The notes under the pieces: generated by a model
Database searches by the model: none
Seen by the model: only the letters and a program-made list of their open reading frames with translations
Told to the model about the DNA's origin: nothing
From: Sulfurovum sp.
GTDB taxonomy: Bacteria; Campylobacterota; Campylobacteria; Campylobacterales; Sulfurovaceae
Reading direction: 5' to 3'
Length of the DNA: 7,386 nucleotides
Assembly (NCBI GenBank): GCA_026985755.1
Contig: JALSPX010000253.1
Span: 1 to 7,386, forward strand
Shown: in pieces, positions 1 to 5,151 of the stretch
How positions within the stretch are numbered: the first letter of the stretch is position 1
Layout: each line of letters starts with the position of its first letter
Program-made: the position numbers and the translations under genes

Positions 1-348
1 ATCACATTTCTCTTTGCGTGCCATGACGTATTGTATGGTATCTTCTAGGTCTTTGTATTTTTCGTTTCTCTCCATGAGTTCTATGGCTTCGTTTATCTCA
101 TCATTGCCAAACTCTATCACATTAATAAGCTGATTTATTAACTTTACCTGTGCCAAAGTTTCTATTTTATTTAGTTTTTTTCTCAATATATAATACACAG
201 TAGTTAACAAATCACAAGAAGTATAAAATGTGTATTGCTCTATATTGTCCATGAAATAATCTAGGAGTGCCTTACTTTCTTTATACGTCGGGCGTGAAGT
301 ATCAGAAATATCTATCAAGATATTTGCATCAAAAAATATTTTAGTCAT
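1..348 (-). CDS. PIN-domain toxin (type II toxin-antitoxin), partial at window edge
   Basis: The frame opens with ATG at 348-346 and stays open to base 1, giving the first 116 residues; the C-terminus lies outside the window. The start reads MTKIFFDANILIDI, the classic first strand of a PIN domain with the metal-binding Asp at D7 (and D13). Around residues 43-57 is TSCDLLTTVYYILRK, which in this family carries the second acidic site (D46). Residues 99-110 read KDLEDTIQYVMA, the region of the third acidic site (D103, with D100 and E102 nearby). The spacing fits PIN_3-type toxins of about 130-140 residues, so roughly 20 residues are missing. The family acts as Mg2+-dependent ribonucleases that cut tRNA or mRNA and stop growth; the actual target cannot be read from the sequence. 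The start codon overlaps the antitoxin end by 8 bases, and the Shine-Dalgarno is weak, so translation is probably coupled to the antitoxin. Confidence 0.85.
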   Translation of the reverse strand, partial: MTKIFFDANILIDISDTSRPTYKESKALLDYFMDNIEQYTFYTSCDLLTTVYYILRKKLNKIETLAQVKLINQLINVIEFGNDEINEAIELMERNEKYKDLEDTIQYVMARKEKCD

Positions 349-592
349 CTCTGTTTGCTTTAATCACTTGTATGTCAGGTGTATTAGCAGAGATAATTCC
401 CATTTTCATTTTGAATTCTTGTGCTAACGCTTTGCGTTTTTTCTTTTCGATGTAGTCTTCTATTGCCTCAGTGACAATATGACTTTTTTTCTTATGCGTC
501 TCTTGTGCATAATTTTTTAATTTCTCAGCAATATCAACAGGCAAAGAAAACAGCTCTTTTTTATAGCCTGACTTTTCAACTTTTACTGTCAT
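341..592 (-). CDS. Ribbon-helix-helix antitoxin of the PIN toxin
   Basis: This 83-residue protein has the layout of a ribbon-helix-helix DNA-binding antitoxin. A short strand lies at about residues 11-17 (KKELFSLP), helix A at 19-32 (VDIAEKLKNYAQET), a basic turn at 33-37 (HKKKS) and helix B at 38-52 (HIVTEAIEDYIEKKK). The remaining tail, residues 53-83, is likely the segment that wraps and blocks the toxin. The gene comes first in the pair and the PIN toxin ATG sits inside its last codons, the usual type II arrangement in which antitoxin is made first and toxin translation is coupled. AAAGGA (604-599) lies 6 bases before the ATG. The antitoxin, alone or with toxin, is expected to repress the shared promoter. 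It resembles CopG/RelB-like antitoxins, but I cannot assign a named family. Confidence 0.85.
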   Translation of the reverse strand: MTVKVEKSGYKKELFSLPVDIAEKLKNYAQETHKKKSHIVTEAIEDYIEKKKRKALAQEFKMKMGIISANTPDIQVIKANRDD

Positions 593-603
593 AATTTGTC
601 CTT

Positions 604-634
604 TATATACTTTAATAATTATAGTATATACTTT
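604..634 (-). promoter_or_regulatory. Likely antitoxin operator: two AAAGTATATA direct repeats
   Basis: On the minus strand AAAGTATATA occurs at 634-625 and again at 613-604, start-to-start 21 bp apart, which is two helical turns. The first copy covers the -10 hexamer and forms part of the perfect palindrome AGTATATACT (632-623). The second copy lies just downstream of the predicted transcription start. Ribbon-helix-helix dimers typically bind such short repeats in pairs, so this is a good candidate for the site of autorepression. The binding itself is inferred. Confidence 0.45.
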
Positions 635-651
635 TCACATACAAAAGTCAA
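623..651 (-). promoter_or_regulatory. Sigma70-type promoter of the toxin-antitoxin pair
   Basis: On the minus strand, TTGACT (651-646) is followed after exactly 17 bases by TATACT (628-623). Both hexamers are one mismatch from consensus. The predicted transcription start near 616 leaves a leader of about 24 bases before the antitoxin ATG at 592. The promoter begins only 4 bases after the proB stop codon, so the module brings its own promoter rather than relying on the upstream operon. Confidence 0.65.
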
Positions 652-655
652 ATGA

Positions 656-1423
656 TTATGCTTTAAAAAGTGTCCCACCCACATGTTCACCATCTACAAG
701 CAAAGCTTTCACATCACTCAAGTTAAAGCCTGATGCCAAAAACATCTCTCTGCCACGTTTCATGAGATAATCTGCTGCTTGTAACTTAGTGACTATGCCA
801 CCTGTGGCAAATACATTGTTGGGTGTATGTTCTGCATTTAGCTCTTCTTGTGTGATGTGAGTGACTACTGCACGGCGTTTGGCATCGTCATATCTGTTTG
901 GGTCTTTGTCGTAGAACGCATCTATGTCTGAGAGTATGACCAAAAGTCTTGCATCAAAGTGGTGTGCGACATGTGCAGAGAGTCTGTCATTGTCTCCAAA
1001 AACAAGCTCTTCGATGCTTACGGTGTCATTTTCATTGATGATAGGTACTACATCATTTTCTAATAATGTATCAATTGCTACTTTGGCATGATCGATATGT
1101 TCAGTAGAATCAAATACATCTGAACTCAATAAAACCTGAGAGCATAGTATATCAAATTTGGAAAATTTTTCTTGATACATCTTAAGTAAAAGTGGCTGTC
1201 CAATAGCTGCTAGTGCTTGTCTATTTGCTATATTTTCTCTATCTAAAGGCAAGAGTGTATGTCCTGCTGCTACAGCACCTGAACTTACAAGTATGACCTC
1301 ATATTTATGTGCTTTAAGCGTAACAATCAGTTCAACCAATGATAACATACGCATTTTAGCAATCGTACCATTTTCGGTTAAGACATGAGACCCTACTTTA
1401 ATGACTATTCTTTGTACATCCAT
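656..1423 (-). CDS. proB: Glutamate 5-kinase (short form, no PUA domain)
   Basis: This enzyme phosphorylates L-glutamate with ATP to gamma-glutamyl phosphate, the first step of proline synthesis, in the cytoplasm. The 255 residues cover only the amino-acid-kinase domain. Visible motifs are IVIKVGSHVL with the phosphate-binding K9, SSGAVAAG (47-54), AAIGQ (72-76), NENDT (130-134), FGDNDRLSA (142-150), the nucleotide-binding SDIDAFYDKDP (165-175) and TGGIVTKLQAAD (207-218). The C-terminal PUA domain of the 367-residue E. coli enzyme is absent, as in other Campylobacterota ProB proteins. I chose the ATG at 1423; a TTG at 1426 directly before it is also possible, but AGAGG lies 9 bases before the ATG and only 6 before the TTG. 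The Shine-Dalgarno is inside the end of obgE and the obgE stop is 3 bases from this ATG, so the two genes are translationally coupled. In C. jejuni fmt follows proB; here the toxin-antitoxin pair does. Confidence 0.95.
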   Translation of the reverse strand: MDVQRIVIKVGSHVLTENGTIAKMRMLSLVELIVTLKAHKYEVILVSSGAVAAGHTLLPLDRENIANRQALAAIGQPLLLKMYQEKFSKFDILCSQVLLSSDVFDSTEHIDHAKVAIDTLLENDVVPIINENDTVSIEELVFGDNDRLSAHVAHHFDARLLVILSDIDAFYDKDPNRYDDAKRRAVVTHITQEELNAEHTPNNVFATGGIVTKLQAADYLMKRGREMFLASGFNLSDVKALLVDGEHVGGTLFKA

Positions 1424-1426
1424 CAA

Positions 1427-2539
1427 TTAAACCTCTTGTTCTGCTTCAACATTTTTTACAAAATCACCGATGGCATATCGTAATGCCTCAGTATTTAGAT
1501 GTGCTACAGAAGATATTGGTAACACAAAAAGTGGTTTCTTTTGTGGTAATGCTATTCCAAAATCTATATCAAACCCATAACTCAAATAATTCATATCAGC
1601 TTTATATTTACTCAATGTATCATTTGCCTCTAGACCAATATCAGATAAAAAAGTTTTTGTCAGTATATTGACTTCATCTTGAGAAAGTGAATCTATCTTC
1701 GTAATGGCAATGGCATGCTTACGTGTTGCCAATGTCTCAGAGTAACGCTGTAGTTCAACAAGCAGTGTCTCATACTGATACTTCATCTCTCTATAGTTGG
1801 TTGCATCTATCATAAGTAAAAGTGTTTTGGTACGTTCAATATGTTTTAAAAATTCTAGTCCCAATCCTCTACCATCACTGGCACCCTCAATGATACCAGG
1901 GATATCTGCCATCATAAATGAGTCATAATCACCCATATGTACCACACCAAGTTTTGGCGTGAGTGTAGTAAACTCATAATTTGCTACTTGTGGTCTGGCA
2001 TTAGAGAGTGTAGCTATGAGTGTAGACTTCCCTACATTCGGATAACCAACCAGACCTACATCTGCAATCAGTTTCATTTCTAAACGTACTTGTTTTGTTA
2101 CCCCTGGAAGTCCTGGTTGTGCATAAGTTGGTCTTTGATTACTAGAAGATTTAAAGTGCATATTTCCCAACCCACCTTTACCACCTTCTAAAAAAAGTAT
2201 CACATCACCCTCATTAAGTAAATCCAATAACTCTTCACCTGTTTCCATATCTACCACTGTGGTGCCAGGAGGTACAGTAATCACCATATCCTTACCCTTT
2301 CGACCATAACATTTACGCCCCTCACCTGGTCGTCCATTTTCTGCCTTTATGTGTTTACGTCCACGCAAAGCAGATAAAGTATCCGTATTATTATCTACTT
2401 TAAAATAAACTGCACCACCACGTCCACCATCTCCACCATCTGGACCACCATTGGTAACAAACTTCTCTGTCCAAAAAGAGATAGCACCTGCCCCTCCCTT
2501 ACCAGAACTTATCATGAGTTCAACACTATCTACAAACAT
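1427..2539 (-). CDS. obgE: Obg-family GTPase, ribosome assembly
   Basis: Obg binds the 50S subunit during assembly and links GTP/ppGpp level to growth; it is cytoplasmic and ribosome-associated. The 370 residues hold the glycine-rich Obg fold at 1-158 (for example GGPDGGDGGRGG at 31-42 and EGGKGGLGN at 118-126) and then the GTPase domain. G1 is GYPNVGKST (165-173), the switch I Thr lies in FTTLTP (190-195), G3 is DIPG (212-215), G4 is TKID (280-283) and G5 is ISS (342-344). Two things are unusual: G4 has Thr instead of the common Asn, and G4-G5 spacing is about 58 residues, roughly twice that of E. coli, suggesting an insertion around 305-335. The protein ends soon after the G domain, without an OCT domain or long acidic tail. 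AAGG lies 6 bases before the ATG. It heads the obgE-proB unit and is cut off from rpmA by a plus-strand gene. Confidence 0.97.
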   Translation of the reverse strand: MFVDSVELMISSGKGGAGAISFWTEKFVTNGGPDGGDGGRGGAVYFKVDNNTDTLSALRGRKHIKAENGRPGEGRKCYGRKGKDMVITVPPGTTVVDMETGEELLDLLNEGDVILFLEGGKGGLGNMHFKSSSNQRPTYAQPGLPGVTKQVRLEMKLIADVGLVGYPNVGKSTLIATLSNARPQVANYEFTTLTPKLGVVHMGDYDSFMMADIPGIIEGASDGRGLGLEFLKHIERTKTLLLMIDATNYREMKYQYETLLVELQRYSETLATRKHAIAITKIDSLSQDEVNILTKTFLSDIGLEANDTLSKYKADMNYLSYGFDIDFGIALPQKKPLFVLPISSVAHLNTEALRYAIGDFVKNVEAEQEV

Positions 2540-2571
2540 TTACTACCTTTTTGCTATATACAACCATCTTT

Positions 2572-2601
2572 TTTATAATGAATTCTAAAAGTATATCTAA
2601 A
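2572..2601 (-). promoter_or_regulatory. Possible obgE-proB promoter
   Basis: On the minus strand TTTAGA (2601-2596) is followed after 18 bases by TATAAA (2577-2572), with a predicted start near 2565 and a short leader to the obgE ATG at 2539. The -35 match is only 4 of 6. A separate TATACT at 2595-2590 is an alternative -10 without a recognisable -35. A promoter somewhere here is likely because the gene immediately upstream of obgE is on the opposite strand, but the exact site is uncertain. Confidence 0.35.
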
Positions 2602-2614
2602 TTCGAAAAAATAT

Positions 2615-2623
2615 TGTTATAAT
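2615..2623 (+). promoter_or_regulatory. Extended -10 promoter of the plus-strand lipoprotein gene
   Basis: TGTTATAAT is a perfect extended -10 element (TG-N-TATAAT). No good -35 is present, which is usual with an extended -10 and common in Campylobacterota. The predicted start near 2630 leaves about 22 bases before the ATG at 2652, with AAGGA at 2638-2642 as ribosome binding site. Confidence 0.6.
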
Positions 2624-2651
2624 TTGAGCAAAGAAACAAGGATACGTCATT

Positions 2652-3011
2652 ATGCCCATCAAAAAAATACTTCATACTGCTACACTTACTACAATAGTAG
2701 CTCTACTTTATGGATGCAGCAGTACAATCTCAAATAAAGAAGGAGGCGGATACTATCAAGATGGTATCTATTTTGGTGAGCATTTATCAAAAGCTTATGT
2801 ACGTGGTGTGCGAGATGGATGCCAAACAGCAAAAGGAGAGTATACAAAATCACATTGGTTTTTTCAAAGGAAAAAAGAGTATGTTGAGGGTTGGTTTATA
2901 GGTAGAAATAAATGTAGAGGATTATTGAAAATAGATGAGAATGGAGATTTAGTACTCCCTGAGAAACAGGAAGTATCTACAGAAAGTCCTGCAATATTAG
3001 AAAAATTCTAA
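2652..3011 (+). CDS. Small hypothetical lipoprotein with two Y-x2-G repeat units
   Basis: I do not recognise a named family. The 119 residues start with a lipoprotein signal peptide: basic MPIKK, a hydrophobic stretch 6-19 and the lipobox LYGC with the lipidated C22. S23-S24 after the Cys would favour outer-membrane sorting. The mature part contains two related units, YVRGVRDGC (49-57) and YVEGWFIGRNKC (77-88), each a Tyr-x2-Gly motif ending in a Cys 8 or 11 residues after the Tyr. The two cysteines could form a disulphide in the periplasm. AAGGA at 2638-2642 supports the start. It is the only plus-strand gene here, divergent from obgE and convergent with rpmA (stop codons separated by 4 bases), so it interrupts the usual rpmA-obgE junction. 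Strong start signals and a complete signal peptide argue that it is real. Confidence 0.8.
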   Translation: MPIKKILHTATLTTIVALLYGCSSTISNKEGGGYYQDGIYFGEHLSKAYVRGVRDGCQTAKGEYTKSHWFFQRKKEYVEGWFIGRNKCRGLLKIDENGDLVLPEKQEVSTESPAILEKF

Positions 3012-3012
3012 T
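2996..3012. repeat. Small inverted repeat at the convergent gene ends
   Basis: ATTAGAA and TTCTAAT form a perfect 7-bp inverted repeat around an AAA loop, covering the stop codon of the lipoprotein gene and reaching to 4 bases from the rpmA stop. It could act as a weak bidirectional 3' structure, but it is all A/T except one pair and has no following T-tract, so I do not call it a terminator. Confidence 0.3.
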
Positions 3013-3015
3013 GAT

Positions 3016-3270
3016 TTATGCGGGAATAACCGAAACTTTCTTTTGGCTTCTATTTTTGTTGTCAAATTTAACAACACCTTCAATCATTGCAAAGATAGTA
3101 TGGTCTTTACCCATTCCTACACCGTTCCCTGGGTGTACTTTTGTTCCTCTTTGTCTGATGATGATATTACCAGGAATCACTGCTTCACCGCCATACTTTT
3201 TAACGCCTAAACGACGTCCAGCTGAATCACGATTATTTTGAGTGGACCCTTGTCCTTTCTTGTGTGCCAT
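3016..3270 (-). CDS. rpmA: 50S ribosomal protein bL27
   Basis: This is bL27, whose N-terminal tail reaches the peptidyl-transferase centre. The 84 residues match the usual length of about 85. The start MAHKKGQGSTQNNRDS is the typical uncleaved form, without the N-terminal extension that Firmicutes remove. The conserved core follows: RLGVKKYGG (20-28), GNIIIRQRGTKVHPG (34-48) and GMGKDHTIFA (52-61). A very strong ribosome binding site TAAGGAG (3285-3279) begins in the rplU stop codon and lies 8 bases from the ATG, so the two ribosomal proteins are made in step. The gene ends 4 bases from the oppositely oriented lipoprotein gene. Confidence 0.98.
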   Translation of the reverse strand: MAHKKGQGSTQNNRDSAGRRLGVKKYGGEAVIPGNIIIRQRGTKVHPGNGVGMGKDHTIFAMIEGVVKFDNKNRSQKKVSVIPA

Positions 3271-3282
3271 ATCAATCTCTCC

Positions 3283-3588
3283 TTATGCTATTTTAGTTAT
3301 TCTTACTCTTGTAAAGCTTCTCCTGAAACCACGTTTGAGTTTTGAATCTTTTCTTCTTCTTTTTTTGTAGATAATAACTTTTTTATCTCTACCTTCATTG
3401 ATGACTTCACCCTTAACTACTGCACCCTCTACAAAAGGAGTACCTACAGTTAAGTCACCGTTATTTACTGCTAGAACTTCTTTAAATTCTACTGCTGATT
3501 TTGGCTCAAGATTCATATTGTCAAAACAGATGATATCACCCTCTTGCACTTTGAATTGTTGGCCACTTGCTTTAATGATTGCGTACAT
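3283..3588 (-). CDS. rplU: 50S ribosomal protein bL21
   Basis: This is bL21, a 23S rRNA-binding protein of the large subunit. The 101 residues agree with the family length of about 103. The start MYAIIKASGQQFKVQEGD is characteristic, as is the strongly basic C-terminal part (IIYKKRRRKDSKLKRGFRR, then SFTRVRITKI). The ATG at 3588 is preceded by AAAGGG (3600-3595) at 6 bases. It is the first gene of the rplU-rpmA unit, with a consensus -10 upstream. In related genomes this unit continues directly into obgE and proB; here a reversed gene intervenes. Confidence 0.98.
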   Translation of the reverse strand: MYAIIKASGQQFKVQEGDIICFDNMNLEPKSAVEFKEVLAVNNGDLTVGTPFVEGAVVKGEVINEGRDKKVIIYKKRRRKDSKLKRGFRRSFTRVRITKIA

Positions 3589-3594
3589 TGCAAA

Positions 3595-3616
3595 CCCTTT
3601 ATGTTCTTATGTTCTT
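3595..3616 (-). repeat. Tandem octamer in the rplU leader next to the ribosome binding site
   Basis: On the minus strand AAGAACAT occurs twice in tandem (3616-3609 and 3608-3601), directly followed by the Shine-Dalgarno AAAGGG (3600-3595). Ribosomal protein leaders are often control points, so this could be a binding or pausing element, but two copies of an octamer may also be chance in AT-rich DNA. Confidence 0.35.
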
Positions 3617-3629
3617 TAAAAAGTTCGTG

Positions 3630-3635
3630 ATTATA
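3630..3635 (-). promoter_or_regulatory. -10 element of the rplU-rpmA promoter
   Basis: On the minus strand a perfect TATAAT lies at 3635-3630, giving a predicted start near 3623 and a leader of about 35 bases. There is no recognisable -35 hexamer, but the upstream DNA is A/T-tract rich (A-run at about 3660-3652), which is typical of strong Campylobacterota promoters that rely on the -10. Confidence 0.6.
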
Positions 3636-3700
3636 CCCAAAGTTAATTGAATATTTTTTTAAACTAAGCACTATTTTTCAAATAGCTTTCACTTTTGTGT

Positions 3701-4090
3701 CTAAAAATTATAATCTGCCCCTGCGAGTGCAATACATTCTATTTCAACTAAAGCATTTTTTGGTAATGTTTTGACTGCGATAGTACTACGTGCTGGTTTA
3801 TGCATGCCAAAATAATGGGCATATACATTATTTACCACTTCAAAATCATTCATATCTGCCAAATAAATCGTTGTTTTAATCACATCATTAAAATGTGCTC
3901 CTGCCGCTTCAAGTACATAAAAAAGGTTTTTCATTACTTGATGTGTTTGATGTTCTACATTTCTAGTTTCCATTTTTCCATCTGGCATTAATGCGATCTG
4001 TCCAGATGTATATATCAATCCATTTGCCTCTATTGCTTGTGAATATGGTCCTATTGCAGCAGGTGCTTCTTTTGTCTCAATAAATTTCAT
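3701..4090 (-). CDS. ridA: RidA family enamine/imine deaminase
   Basis: RidA (YjgF/YER057c/UK114 family) hydrolyses reactive 2-aminoacrylate and related enamines released by PLP enzymes, protecting the cell from damage. The 129 residues match the family length. Visible motifs are AIGPYSQA (12-19), TSGQIA (28-33), VIKTTIYLADMNDF (70-83), VNNVYAHYF (86-94) and the active-site stretch PARSTIAVKTLP (99-110) with R101, the equivalent of E. coli R105 that binds the substrate carboxylate; E116 corresponds to E. coli E120. So the protein should be a true RidA rather than an Rid2-Rid7 paralogue lacking the Arg. AGAGGA (4105-4100) overlaps the stop codon of the upstream lipoprotein gene, giving tight coupling. 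It is the last gene of the minus-strand run. Confidence 0.95.
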   Translation of the reverse strand: MKFIETKEAPAAIGPYSQAIEANGLIYTSGQIALMPDGKMETRNVEHQTHQVMKNLFYVLEAAGAHFNDVIKTTIYLADMNDFEVVNNVYAHYFGMHKPARSTIAVKTLPKNALVEIECIALAGADYNF

Positions 4091-4103
4091 GCTTTGTTAT
4101 CCT

Positions 4104-4442
4104 CTAATTTCTTTCATAAAATATATACGATGTTGAGTAGTCTGAAAATTCGAAATAGACTTTCTTCTCACCCTTGTCTTTCTTGCCATTGAGATTAATA
4201 TCATCAATACCATATCCATATCGGTATGGTCTTGCTCCACCATCGGTTGTACCTTTTGCGGTAGAGAGCTTATCTATATGAATAAACTTATGTACAAGTT
4301 TCTCTCCTGCATAAACATCAAGTACTCCATTGGTACCTGTCCAGTTTTGTAATGAACGGCTCAAACTATTTTGTGTCTCTTGTGTACACCCTGCAAACAG
4401 AAGTATGACACCAGAAGCAAGTAATATTTTTAATTTCATCAT
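4104..4442 (-). CDS. Small hypothetical lipoprotein
   Basis: I do not recognise the family. The 112 residues start with a lipoprotein signal peptide: KLK, hydrophobic 6-17 and the lipobox FAGC with lipidated C19, the only cysteine. The mature part (about 93 residues) is mostly polar, with NWTGTNGVLDVYAGEKLVHK (33-52) suggesting a beta-strand start. NLNGKKDKGEK (83-93) follows and looks like a turn or loop. The C-terminus is aromatic (YFEFSDYSTSYIFYE). Two ATG codons stand in tandem at 4442 and 4439; AAGGA is 3 bases from the first and 6 from the second, so the second may be the real start. The gene lies 34 bases after the E1-like gene and 13 bases before ridA. The link with ridA is positional only. 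Confidence 0.8.
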   Translation of the reverse strand: MMKLKILLASGVILLFAGCTQETQNSLSRSLQNWTGTNGVLDVYAGEKLVHKFIHIDKLSTAKGTTDGGARPYRYGYGIDDINLNGKKDKGEKKVYFEFSDYSTSYIFYERN

Positions 4443-4464
4443 CTATCCTTTAGTCATTTTCAGT

Positions 4465-4473
4465 ATTGTATCA
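4465..4473 (-). promoter_or_regulatory. Possible extended -10 promoter for the lipoprotein-ridA pair
   Basis: On the minus strand TGATACAAT (4473-4465) matches TG-N-TATAAT with one mismatch and lies directly after the stop codon of the E1-like gene, with a predicted start near 4458. It could give lipoprotein and ridA expression independent of xseB. No -35 is seen. Confidence 0.3.
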
Positions 4474-4476
4474 CGA

Positions 4477-5151
4477 TTAGACTTTTGGCATTCCAAATTT
4501 TTGGGTAATAAGTTCACCATCATCATTAAAGTACAAATAATATAACTTATCTTTCACTATAGTGAGTCCAGCCAAGTATCTTAATGCAAGATTTGCTTGC
4601 AATGAACCTATATGCATCACGATAGGTGCAGTAATTCCAGCAGGTTTATGGTCAGAAATATTAAAGACTTTAAAGTTTGCTTCATCAAAAAAGCAAACCT
4701 GCCCGTTAAACGCTTCTACTGAAGCATATATCCATGGAGTATTTGTCTCTTTTGCATAGGTATCTATCTCTCCACGTACAGGTAGGTTATCTGTCCCATC
4801 AAGGATAAGGTCATAGGAGTTTCCCATCTCTTTAAAGGATTCAAAATCCATATCAAAAGCCACTGTTTTCACAAAAGGATTTTTAGATTCTATGAGCTTA
4901 CAGACTACTTTGGCTTTATTTTGTCCTTCATCATCCAATCTAAAAGCTATCTGTCTATGTATATTATGAAATGATACCGTATCATAATCTACCATATGTA
5001 TCTCACCGATACCCGAAGTACCCAGTGCCATAGCCAAAGTACACCCCAGTCCACCAGAACCAATAATAGCTATTTTCTTTTTTTCTAAACTCTGTTGTAC
5101 GTTTGAACCCCAGAGTTGTATCTGTCTATTAAAGTATTCACTTTGTGTCAT
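4477..5151 (-). CDS. E1-like adenylating protein (ThiF/MoeB/HesA family) without zinc cysteines
   Basis: This family activates the C-terminal Gly of a ubiquitin-fold sulphur carrier (ThiS, MoaD or similar) by adenylation. The 224 residues have the Rossmann core: IAIIGSGGLG (27-36, ATP loop), VDYDTV (54-59), NIHRQ (63-67, R66 equivalent to the MoeB Arg finger), K79 and K81, and LDGTDN (117-122). All residues for ATP binding appear present. The two Cys-x2-Cys pairs that hold zinc in MoeB and ThiF are absent; the only cysteines are C37, C84 and C153, none in the C-terminal crossover region where the catalytic Cys of ThiF lies. The C-terminal half ends with the usual MHIGSLQANLALRYLAG (179-195) and is shorter than the roughly 250 residues of MoeB/ThiF. 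The gene overlaps the nitrilase-fold gene by 14 bases, so the two are probably made together. No carrier protein gene is in the window; the substrate is unknown. Confidence 0.85.
   Translation of the reverse strand: MTQSEYFNRQIQLWGSNVQQSLEKKKIAIIGSGGLGCTLAMALGTSGIGEIHMVDYDTVSFHNIHRQIAFRLDDEGQNKAKVVCKLIESKNPFVKTVAFDMDFESFKEMGNSYDLILDGTDNLPVRGEIDTYAKETNTPWIYASVEAFNGQVCFFDEANFKVFNISDHKPAGITAPIVMHIGSLQANLALRYLAGLTIVKDKLYYLYFNDDGELITQKFGMPKV

Noticed and set aside
1424..1426. TTG start codon for proB one codon before the ATG
   Set aside because: The ATG is a stronger start and better spaced from AGAGG; the choice changes the protein by a single residue.
1483..1671. Plus-strand open frame of 62 codons inside obgE
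   Set aside because: It is antisense to a strongly conserved GTPase, has no family features and no convincing ribosome binding site.
3011..3241. Plus-strand open frame opposite rpmA
   Set aside because: It mirrors the bL27 coding sequence; the protein looks like a reverse-strand translation and bL27 is certain.
3398..3619. Plus-strand open frame opposite rplU
   Set aside because: It is fully explained by the bL21 gene and its leader on the other strand.
3667..3689. Hairpin CTATTT-TTC-AAATAG between ridA and rplU considered as the ridA terminator
   Set aside because: On the minus strand the stem is followed by an A-rich, not T-rich, stretch, and the stem is almost all A/T with a bulge; it is not convincing.
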